Source: a virus. From it: a stretch of DNA of 22,051 bases. The stretch covers positions 1 through 22,051 of IMG/VR virus record IMGVR_UViG_3300031974_004714. One strand, given 5' to 3'. The position numbers and the translations under genes are program-made. Within the stretch, counting starts at the first letter, position 1. The number at the start of each line of letters is the position of its first letter. This document shows, in pieces, positions 7,119 to 13,146 of the stretch. The notes under the pieces are model-generated. The model was not told the DNA's origin. It did no database searches and saw only the letters and a list, made by a program, of their open reading frames with translations.

Positions 7119-8390
7119 TTATTCTGTTAGTATTGGGTTTCCACCTATAATTGGGCTTCCTTCTTCAATTTTTTCTTCTAATTGTTTTTCATCTGCAATA
7201 TCTGTATCTTGTGAAGTAACTATTTCTTCTTCATCTGCTTGTTCAAAATCATATAATGGGTTTTTCTGAACAACTCCTAATGTTATATCACCATAGTTAA
7301 ATTCAAGTAATCCTTCAAATACACCTAATATACTTTGTTGATAAGGTAATACTACAGTATTTAAGAATAACCTATATGCAGTTTCAATTTCTTCAGCATT
7401 ATTACCTAAACCAACATTTGATTTAATACCTAATAACATTGGTGAAGTAATTCTATGTGCTGTTAATATCTTTTGAGATACAGTATCATTTAGTACTGTA
7501 TAATAATCATCAGCTCCATTTTGTGGAATAGGCTGAATATCTGGTTTTAATGTTGGATCAGGAACATCCATGTACATCATTTGACCTGCATTTGAACTAC
7601 CTTCATATTGTAGTCTTAACATATTTTCAATTGCAGCTCTTTCTTCATCATTAGCATTTGTAAATGTTGTAATTGCTAAAGATGGTGCTAATCCATTCTT
7701 AATGTTTGATACGTGGAAATTATCTACTTCTTGATCTAAATCAATTACTCTAGTACCACCAATATAATCAGGTAATGGATAATATTCTTGTCCTGGTCTA
7801 TATGGTTGATGGTATAATAATTGTTTAGGTTCTTCTCCTCGTTTTAATGGATTAAATGGAGGTAAATGTGGGATATGTTTTGTTGATGTAATATCATAAT
7901 CCCATACTGGTTTCCAATCTGTGTTTATATAATATCCTGGAATAATGTTTCTATGATCTTTCTCCATTGCACGAACATAAGAAAAATCAACATGATATAC
8001 TTCTGCTATTTTAGTTCTGTCTTTAGAATAAATAATTTCTAAAGCAAAACCACCAAATAATTTATAATCTAAAGCAACTTTGTTGTATATATCATTCCAT
8101 GATTCACCTTCTCTATTTGCATGAGCTAATATATCCTCATCTTCTGTAATTAAACCATCACCTGATACTGCTTGTACAATTGCATTAACACATGAGGCAT
8201 GAATTGAAGAATGATTATATAAATCAATTAAATAATCTGGATACTGATTGTCAGCTCCAAATTTGATATATTTTTTATGTTCGGTACTTTTTTTACCGTC
8301 ATATTTGTGCATTGAAACTTTTTCCACACCTTTCTTAAGTGCAAATTCATCTCGTTTAATGCTCTTAAATTGAAATTTTGTACCTTCCAT
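7119..8390 (-). CDS. Phage portal protein
   Basis: A 423-residue protein that should form the dodecameric ring at the capsid vertex through which DNA passes and to which the tail joins. Supporting features are an early FGADNQYPDYLIDLYNHS segment and the helical SIHASCVNAIVQAV stretch. The DYKLFGGFALEIIY segment follows, then a middle region ending in DNFHVSNIKNGLAPS. The C-terminal SPMLLGIKSNVGLGNNAEE and ETAYRLFLNTVVLPYQQSIL correspond to the wing/clip-to-stem region of HK97-type portals. The last ~45 residues are acidic and probably disordered. Its length fits the family. Its ATG overlaps the upstream stop by one base. Confidence 0.88.
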   Translation of the reverse strand: MEGTKFQFKSIKRDEFALKKGVEKVSMHKYDGKKSTEHKKYIKFGADNQYPDYLIDLYNHSSIHASCVNAIVQAVSGDGLITEDEDILAHANREGESWNDIYNKVALDYKLFGGFALEIIYSKDRTKIAEVYHVDFSYVRAMEKDHRNIIPGYYINTDWKPVWDYDITSTKHIPHLPPFNPLKRGEEPKQLLYHQPYRPGQEYYPLPDYIGGTRVIDLDQEVDNFHVSNIKNGLAPSLAITTFTNANDEERAAIENMLRLQYEGSSNAGQMMYMDVPDPTLKPDIQPIPQNGADDYYTVLNDTVSQKILTAHRITSPMLLGIKSNVGLGNNAEEIETAYRLFLNTVVLPYQQSILGVFEGLLEFNYGDITLGVVQKNPLYDFEQADEEEIVTSQDTDIADEKQLEEKIEEGSPIIGGNPILTE

Positions 8391-8872
8391 TAGTTCTGAT
8401 AAGCGTTAAAAGTAGCATTCTCATTTGACGATACATAGTCAGTAAATGAAGGATCGTTAGATCCACTAACCCATATTCTTTCATCTGCAATATCAATATA
8501 AGATGAAGTAACTGGTCTATACTGGTCTATATCTTCCCAAGTAAAATTAGTTTCATTCCAAAGTAAATCTGTTATATTCCAAATAGCTAAACCAAATGAT
8601 TGGGATACAATTGTTAAATCTCCAAAATATTGTCCTGATGCAGTTGGGAAATCACTTTGTGAAAATGCACATAATAACCACCCACCATACTGTGTTGTAT
8701 TATCAGTTGTAATACTACCAGTAAAACTAAATGTTTCTTGAGTATATGAAGATGTTAAATTAATAGCAGGGACAATGTTTTGTCCTGGTGCTGCATTTAA
8801 ATCTTTTACATTGTAATCGGTCCAAAAAGCAACTGTCTGTACACCTGAACCTGAATAATTAAGTCTAATCAC
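8390..8872 (-). CDS. Beta-rich structural protein of unknown role
   Basis: A 160-residue protein that starts with GTG at 8872 and has no Shine-Dalgarno. It is rich in Ser, Thr, Asn and aromatic residues in alternating patterns (GSGVQTVAFWTDYN, TQETFSFTGSITTDN, FGDLTIVSQSFGLAIW), which suggests a small beta-sandwich. There is no Cys and no signal peptide. It lies between the tail-tube terminator and the portal, and its stop overlaps the portal start. A minor virion protein, such as a head decoration or neck component, fits the context. I cannot name a family. Confidence 0.65.
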   Translation of the reverse strand: MIRLNYSGSGVQTVAFWTDYNVKDLNAAPGQNIVPAINLTSSYTQETFSFTGSITTDNTTQYGGWLLCAFSQSDFPTASGQYFGDLTIVSQSFGLAIWNITDLLWNETNFTWEDIDQYRPVTSSYIDIADERIWVSGSNDPSFTDYVSSNENATFNAYQN

Positions 8873-8906
8873 GAGAATCTACAATATATTGTGTGGTAAT
8901 AAATAT

Positions 8907-8932
8907 AAAAAAAGGGCACCCTAAGGTGCCCT
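8907..8932 (-). terminator. Rho-independent terminator after the tail tube gene
   Basis: A perfect 8-bp stem (AGGGCACC at 8913-8920, GGTGCCCT at 8925-8932) with the 4-base loop CTAA. On the minus strand it is followed by seven T residues (8913-8907). It lies 26 bases beyond the tail tube stop and before the next gene, so it can stop or thin out transcripts leaving the scaffold-capsid-tube block. Confidence 0.9.
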
Positions 8933-8958
8933 AATTTATCTTAAACTAATATACTAAC

Positions 8959-9507
8959 TTACGAGATAGTAATTCCGTCTAATGCGCCTACGAAAGTTGT
9001 AGAACTTCCTGTAACCTCACTAGCTGGGAATGGTTCATCCCCTTGGAAAGTTAATGTATATTGGTTTGCATCTCCGAAAGCTGTTCCTGTTTGTCCAGTA
9101 CCTCCTGATAATGTCATTCCGTTGTCTTGGCCTACATACCACCATTTCCCGACACCATCTTCAGCACCAACGTTTGCTTCTACCACTATTTTCAAGTCTG
9201 GGTTCTGTGCTAGAACTTTAACTTGGTTTCTTAGTGATGATTGCATCTTTTGGAACGGAGCGTTTACTACTTGTTGGTAGAAAACAGTCCCGTTTTCAAT
9301 GCTCGAATTAATAGTTTCTGTAAAATCACCTGTACCTTTAGTAAGTTCAAATTTATAAAATACACCTGAACCTGAAATACCTGTGATTAAACCATTAGCT
9401 GAGCCGGCAACTGAACTAACTGAACCACTCAAAATGTAGATGTTCTTGATTCCACCTAGGTTATCTCTACAACCTAATGAAAATCCTGAAGTAATATCAC
9501 ATGCCAT
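8959..9507 (-). CDS. Tail tube (major tail) protein
   Basis: A 182-residue protein. Its start, MACDITSGFSLGCRDNLGG followed by IKNIYI, matches what I recall of tail tube proteins from Bacteroidetes phages. The body has the expected beta strands and one helix: FYKFELTKGTGDFTETINSS, the helical NAPFQKMQSSLRNQVKVLAQ, DLKIVVEAN, then GKWWYVGQDNGMTLSGGTG and YTLTFQGDEPFPA, the last being a typical tube C-terminal strand. It would polymerise around the tape measure. The gene follows the major capsid protein and precedes a strong terminator, in keeping with high copy number. No sheath gene is visible here. Confidence 0.78.
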   Translation of the reverse strand: MACDITSGFSLGCRDNLGGIKNIYILSGSVSSVAGSANGLITGISGSGVFYKFELTKGTGDFTETINSSIENGTVFYQQVVNAPFQKMQSSLRNQVKVLAQNPDLKIVVEANVGAEDGVGKWWYVGQDNGMTLSGGTGQTGTAFGDANQYTLTFQGDEPFPASEVTGSSTTFVGALDGITIS

Positions 9508-9540
9508 AATTAATTGGTTTTAGTTAGTTAAACAAACAAG

Positions 9541-10491
9541 TTACGCTATATCGTTAGATACGAAATATTCTGGGTGACCGATTTGAGTACCTAGTTTATT
9601 TCTTAATCTATACTTAATGCTATCAGAGTTAATATCATACCATAATTGGTAGTTACTTGTATCTGATAATAGATCAGTTCCAACAAACATATCGCTTGCA
9701 GGGCCTAATACTACTCTCTCAGATCCTCTAAGTCCCCAACCACCTACGATTGCTACGTTAGGATATCCTGGTAGTGGTACTTGATAGTATCCTCCTCGTC
9801 TTTCAACAGTTGTTGGGTCGAAGTGGAATAAGTTCTGAGTTGTTAATCCATTGATGATTCTTTGGAATACTGGAATACCACAGAAGAAAGTTAAATCTGC
9901 AGCGTCAGCTACGTTTGAATCAATTACTGATAACATATCAGTTAAAGCGTCATATGCAGTTGAAGCAGTGATCGCAGATGCACCTTGACCAGTTGGTACG
10001 TTTACACCTGTAGTAGATCCTGAGATTAATGTCTTAAATCCATCAGCTTCAGCAGTTACAGTAGATCCAGCAAATGTAGATCCAGATACTGCGTTCCAGA
10101 TGAAATCATCATTGTTTTGTTGAGCTTTTTCAACTAGCTCTTTAGTTAAATCATTCAATAAGCTGAATGTTTCTTCGTAAGAACCTTCTGGTAAACTAGA
10201 AATACCTAAGTACTTCTGAGTTAACAATTGTAGGTTCCATGCGTCATAAGCTGTTCTCTTAGTAACAGTAATGTTTCTTTGTGAGAATACCGCAGATCCA
10301 GAAGCAGTAGTAACTGCGTCCCCGCCTTGGAAGTAAGGGTCAACAGAAATTAAGTTCAATGGTTCTTGGTACTTGATTCCCTCTTGAATTGAAACATACT
10401 CAGCTGTGTTACCTTTGTAGACTGTGTCTAAAAGCACTTTACCAGCAACTTCATTGTTAAAGTCGTTAAGTGCGCTAACATTTAATGCCAT
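9541..10491 (-). CDS. Major capsid protein
   Basis: A 316-residue protein of HK97-fold type, expected to build the head shell. The N-terminal arm (ALNVSALNDFNNEVAGKVLL) leads to an E-loop-like stretch (GGDAVTTASGSAVFSQRNIT). Then comes a spine-helix-like region (YEETFSLLNDLTKELVEKAQ). The A-domain follows, with ADLTFFCGIPVFQRIINGL and a C-terminal beta/loop section (GYPNVAIVGGWGLRGSERVV, then FVGTDLLSD). It lies directly after the scaffold-like gene (16-base gap) and before the tail tube gene. Its upstream leader is AT-rich (AATTAAATTTTAGAAACT before ATG), with no Shine-Dalgarno. Confidence 0.9.
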   Translation of the reverse strand: MALNVSALNDFNNEVAGKVLLDTVYKGNTAEYVSIQEGIKYQEPLNLISVDPYFQGGDAVTTASGSAVFSQRNITVTKRTAYDAWNLQLLTQKYLGISSLPEGSYEETFSLLNDLTKELVEKAQQNNDDFIWNAVSGSTFAGSTVTAEADGFKTLISGSTTGVNVPTGQGASAITASTAYDALTDMLSVIDSNVADAADLTFFCGIPVFQRIINGLTTQNLFHFDPTTVERRGGYYQVPLPGYPNVAIVGGWGLRGSERVVLGPASDMFVGTDLLSDTSNYQLWYDINSDSIKYRLRNKLGTQIGHPEYFVSNDIA

Positions 10492-10507
10492 AGTTTCTAA
10501 AATTTAA

Positions 10508-11179
10508 TTATTTGTTTTTACTTAATTTCGCTAACATCTTATTGTATCTGCTAGCATTCTTGAATTCAAAATCCTCACTTGAGAATTTTACGTTTGGAAG
10601 TGTTTTGTCTTCAGCTGGTTCATTAGAGAAAGAAGCCATTTTTTCTTCGATTTCTTTCATTTTGTCTTCGTGTTTAGCGAATTTTTTTTCTAATTCCTCA
10701 ACTTTAGCCTCAACTACTTCACCAATTACTTTGATTACCTCTTCCATAGAGATATCTTCTCGTTTTTCTTCTTCTAATTCTTCTTCTTTCGCTTCTTCCT
10801 CTACTTTTAAATCTTCTTCTTCTTTTTCAAAAGCACCTTCTTCAGCACCTTCACCTTTTTCGATGATTTTTGCTGGTGTTTCTTCAGCTAGGTCAGCTTC
10901 GCCTTCTCCAGCTTGGTCAGGATACTTTAATCCAACGATTTTAGAATCTTTATCTAAGATGAATTGAATACCAGAGTCAGAAACATGCTCTCCCTCAGGT
11001 GCAGGTACGAAATTACCTTCTTCATCTTTGATATAAAGGATTTGTCCAATTTCGAATTTGCCCTCTTGTTGGTTAGAAACGATGCTTCCATCCTCTAATT
11101 GAGCTTTATCGAATTTTTCCACGACTTCAGTTAAATTAAAATGTTGCTTCACGAGCTCTTTTAATTCATTTCTTGTCAT
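10508..11179 (-). CDS. Capsid scaffolding protein
   Basis: A 223-residue highly acidic protein placed immediately before the major capsid gene, the usual scaffold position. Residues 1-90 form a small globular part (helix MTRNELKELVKQHFNLTE, then strands GKFEIGQILYIKDEEGNF). Residues about 91-140 are almost all Glu, Ala and Lys. Residues 141-182 are a coiled coil (VEAKVEELEKKFAKHEDKM). The last 20 residues are basic (ASRYNKMLAKLSKNK), like scaffold tails that touch the capsid protein. It would guide head assembly and then leave or be cut by the protease. The first part may have a separate role. Confidence 0.8.
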   Translation of the reverse strand: MTRNELKELVKQHFNLTEVVEKFDKAQLEDGSIVSNQQEGKFEIGQILYIKDEEGNFVPAPEGEHVSDSGIQFILDKDSKIVGLKYPDQAGEGEADLAEETPAKIIEKGEGAEEGAFEKEEEDLKVEEEAKEEELEEEKREDISMEEVIKVIGEVVEAKVEELEKKFAKHEDKMKEIEEKMASFSNEPAEDKTLPNVKFSSEDFEFKNASRYNKMLAKLSKNK

Positions 11180-11302
11180 AATGAAAAATTTTAATTAATT
11201 AGTGATTAATTGTTTCCTATAAATAGATACAAAAATATAAATATTTTGAAGAATGGGTTGCTTCTTGGTTGTTTTCTTATTATGTTACATACGTATAATA
11301 AA
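11180..11302. promoter_or_regulatory. Divergent intergenic region between head operon and plus-strand cassette
   Basis: Only AT-rich sequence separates the scaffold start (minus) from the likely methyltransferase start (plus). On the minus strand, TATTTTTG (11237-11230) matches the Bacteroidetes -7 box TAnnTTTG about 50 bases before the scaffold ATG, but I see no TTG at the expected -33. On the plus strand, TATAAATA (11219-11226) equals the T4 late promoter consensus, about 80 bases before the methyltransferase. Both are single short matches in AT-rich DNA. Confidence 0.35.
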
Positions 11303-11923
11303 ATGAGCAATATTATGACAAACATTATTCAATTAGGAGCCAATAAAGGCGAAGACCATGTCCTTGAATTTATTAAGGATTATGATTATGATAAGTTATT
11401 ACTTGTTGAAGCACATCCAACTTGTATGAGGTTATTAACTAAAAATTATATGCGTTTTAATAACGTATTTTACGAATGTGCTGCAATAGTAGGTGACAAT
11501 GTAGATACTGTAGATTTATATTATAAACCAAATACTAACCTAGAAGTATCATCTATATTTCACAACCATAATCCCCTTAGATCTCAAACACACGTTACTA
11601 TCCCAGCAATGACATTTGATCATCTATGTAATTTACACGATTTTAACGATGTAACTCACTTATTCATAGACATTGAAAAAGCAGATGAGATAGTAATTAA
11701 TTCAATAAATTTAAACAAGTATCCATTAGAATTAATTGTATGGGAAGATGCACATACTAGAATGAATGCATTGCACCCTACATTATTAGATAAACTTAGA
11801 CAAAATGGGTTTGCAATAATGAGTGATGGGCAAAACAAAATTGCATATAAAGGTGATCCACCAAGAATACATTTTAATAGACAAAGGTTACATTTAGAAT
11901 ATACTGGAAAAAATAAATTATAA
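11303..11923 (+). CDS. FkbM-family methyltransferase
   Basis: A SAM-dependent methyltransferase of 206 residues. The SAM-binding start NIIQLGANKGEDH, the acidic strand end KLLLVEAHP and the later THLFIDIEKADEIVINSI correspond to FkbM motifs (G-x-N-x-G, VEAxP, KIDVEGxE). Here the last motif is altered to DIEKAD. The frame opens further upstream at a TTG (11210), but those 31 residues are hydrophobic and unlike the family, so the ATG at 11303 (MSNIMTNII) or 11315 is preferred. FkbM enzymes methylate sugar or other hydroxyl groups. In a phage the target might be host surface glycan or the particle, which the sequence does not show. It is the first gene of a plus-strand cassette, one base before the endonuclease ATG. 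Confidence 0.82.
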   Translation: MSNIMTNIIQLGANKGEDHVLEFIKDYDYDKLLLVEAHPTCMRLLTKNYMRFNNVFYECAAIVGDNVDTVDLYYKPNTNLEVSSIFHNHNPLRSQTHVTIPAMTFDHLCNLHDFNDVTHLFIDIEKADEIVINSINLNKYPLELIVWEDAHTRMNALHPTLLDKLRQNGFAIMSDGQNKIAYKGDPPRIHFNRQRLHLEYTGKNKL

Positions 11924-11924
11924 A

Positions 11925-12458
11925 ATGAGAACAAGTAAAATAGTAAATACAAAAGATTCAATAACTAAATTTTGTACCGAATGTGAGGTTGATTTAACCC
12001 CAGGTACTAACTGTTATGCCTCACAATATAAACGCCACATTTACATCTGTAAATCATGTAGAGCAGAACGAGCAAAACAAGAACATATTAAATATTATTC
12101 TCTACCACATTGGAGAGATAAGAAAAAAGAATATGTTAAAGACTATCGTAGTGAAGAAAAACCAGGAGTATATTTTATTAGATATAGAACTGAAATAATT
12201 TATATTGGTGAAAGTAAAAAACCAGTAGCTCGTAGATGTGTTCACTTTAGTAAATACAAAAACGAGAATCATTGGCAACAACCAATTCAATTAGATTTAC
12301 TTAATGGTAAATTAGATAGACAACATTTATCATTTGAAGTTGTAGTTAATGAGGATGATGATAAAAAACGTAGAGAAATAGAAGCGGATTTTATTAGAAT
12401 TCATCAACCTATTTATAATACAAATAAAAAATCTCCACGAAAAGACTTGGATACCTAA
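11925..12458 (+). CDS. GIY-YIG endonuclease with N-terminal zinc finger
   Basis: A 177-residue protein. Its N-terminal part has two CxxC pairs (C17/C20 in KFCTECE and C42/C45 in CKSC), a zinc finger of the kind attached to phage homing endonucleases. From about residue 80 the nuclease domain reads GVYFIRYRTEIIYIGESKKP, the GIY and YIG elements about ten residues apart. The usual Arg (VARRCVHF), the metal-binding Glu (REIEADFI) and the final Asn (IYNTNK) follow. This is the expected catalytic set, so it looks active. It probably nicks or cuts DNA as a free-standing homing-type enzyme and could have moved the cassette. It directly follows the methyltransferase stop. Confidence 0.87.
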   Translation: MRTSKIVNTKDSITKFCTECEVDLTPGTNCYASQYKRHIYICKSCRAERAKQEHIKYYSLPHWRDKKKEYVKDYRSEEKPGVYFIRYRTEIIYIGESKKPVARRCVHFSKYKNENHWQQPIQLDLLNGKLDRQHLSFEVVVNEDDDKKRREIEADFIRIHQPIYNTNKKSPRKDLDT

Positions 12459-12477
12459 AATAGGGGTCGTATATTTA
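12447..12477 (+). promoter_or_regulatory. Possible Bacteroidetes-type promoter for the secreted-protein gene
   Basis: TTG at 12447-12449, 20 bases of spacer, then TATATTTA at 12470-12477. This fits the Bacteroidetes sigma-ABfr pattern TTG-N17-20-TAnnTTTG with one mismatch in the last G. It starts inside the end of the endonuclease gene and lies about 20 bases before the next ATG. It could give that gene separate expression. Confidence 0.4.
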
Positions 12478-12496
12478 GATATATAAAATGTTACAA

Positions 12497-12871
12497 ATGA
12501 GAAAATTAGTTTATTTATTTATTTTAGTTTCAACAATTGGTTATTCCCAAACTTATACTGGTTTAGCTGGTTATTTAAATGTTAATAATAATGTTTGGAC
12601 ATTAACGTTCCAAAACAACGAGTATTATTATCTTACAGATCCTGCTACTTTAGCATTTGATAATGTAAATGATGTTCAAGTATTCTATTCAGATTTACAA
12701 ATTGCTTTAGATACCAATAATAATGAAATTATAGGTAAAGGATATAAGTTAGTATCAACTAAAAAGAATATTACCCTTTATAATGAATACGGCCAGTATA
12801 TGGTTATTGTAAAGAAATATTTTAAAAAGGGATTAGAAGAAATAAATAAGTCTATCGCGTATATGGAATAA
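12497..12871 (+). CDS. Small secreted protein with Bacteroidetes-type signal peptide
   Basis: A 124-residue protein beginning MRKLVYLFILVSTIGYSQTY, a clean Sec signal peptide with probable cleavage near GYS/Q, the form common in flavobacteria. No lipobox Cys is present. The mature part is about 105 residues, Asn/Tyr-rich, with beta patterns (GYLNVNNNVWTLTFQNNEYY, then KNITLYNEYGQYMVIVKKYF) and a helical Lys/Glu C-terminus. An ATG three codons earlier (12488) is possible but lengthens the n-region unusually. It is the last gene of the plus-strand cassette. A phage-encoded exported protein made in the host may alter the cell surface, for example for superinfection exclusion; that is inference only. 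Confidence 0.7.
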   Translation: MRKLVYLFILVSTIGYSQTYTGLAGYLNVNNNVWTLTFQNNEYYYLTDPATLAFDNVNDVQVFYSDLQIALDTNNNEIIGKGYKLVSTKKNITLYNEYGQYMVIVKKYFKKGLEEINKSIAYME

Positions 12872-12903
12872 AGGAAGGTCTAGTAGAATTACTAGACCCT
12901 CTT
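12872..12903 (+). terminator. Hairpin at the end of the plus-strand cassette
   Basis: A perfect 9-bp stem, GGTCTAGTA (12877-12885) and TACTAGACC (12890-12898), with a GAAT loop. It can extend by a few pairs past one mismatch. It begins only a few bases after the secreted-protein stop. The T-run on the plus side is poor (CTCTT), so it may act as a weak terminator or a 3' protecting structure. Confidence 0.55.
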
Positions 12904-12918
12904 AAAAAATATACTTAG

Positions 12919-12950
12919 AACGTACTTGCAAATATCAAAAAAAGTACGTT
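12919..12950 (-). terminator. Second hairpin between the convergent genes
   Basis: A perfect 9-bp inverted repeat, AACGTACTT (12919-12927) and AAGTACGTT (12942-12950), with a 14-base loop. On the minus strand it is followed, after about eight bases, by a run of six T. It lies 50 bases past the stop of the 48-residue minus-strand gene, so it may end that transcript and keep it from reading into the plus-strand cassette. Confidence 0.45.
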
Positions 12951-12999
12951 GTCAAAATGAGCAAGATTCAATGGGCAGAATCTCACCAATACATATAGG

Positions 13000-13146
13000 T
13001 TAGCTATTTCTATTTTCCCATTGCTGCAAGCAAACAACAAACCTTTGTTTACCATCAGGGAATTCTTTTCTCATTACATTATCAGTAATGCATCTATGTA
13101 AAAATTGTTCTTGATTTTCGTCTTTGTTAGGCGTTGGTATCGGCAT
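13000..13146 (-). CDS. 48-residue conserved phage protein paired with the head protease
   Basis: A very short gene, ATG at 13146 to TAA at 13000, starting 20 bases inside the end of the protease gene in another frame. The product begins MPIPTPNKDENQEQF and continues FLHRCITDNVMRKEFPD and GKQRFVVCLQQW. I recognise this as the short PxPxxxExxxxFxxRCMxDxxMxxEFPDxxQRxAVCxxQW segment seen in many phages beside or fused to head maturation proteins. The two conserved Cys (19 and 39) and the final Trp are present. Its function is unknown. The overlap implies translational coupling to the protease. Confidence 0.8.
   Translation of the reverse strand: MPIPTPNKDENQEQFLHRCITDNVMRKEFPDGKQRFVVCLQQWENRNS

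Noticed and set aside
10512-10967. 151-residue plus-strand ORF opposite the scaffold gene
   Set aside because: It is the antisense shadow of a Glu/Lys-rich coiled coil; the product is an implausible Ser/Phe string and there is no start context.
11210-11302. TTG-started N-terminal extension of the methyltransferase
   Set aside because: The 31 extra residues are hydrophobic and unlike FkbM proteins, and they overlap the only space for divergent promoters; ATG starts follow at 11303 and 11315.
11656-11961. 101-residue minus-strand ORF opposite the methyltransferase
   Set aside because: It runs antisense to the FkbM motifs and into the next gene; Leu/Phe/Asn-rich shadow.
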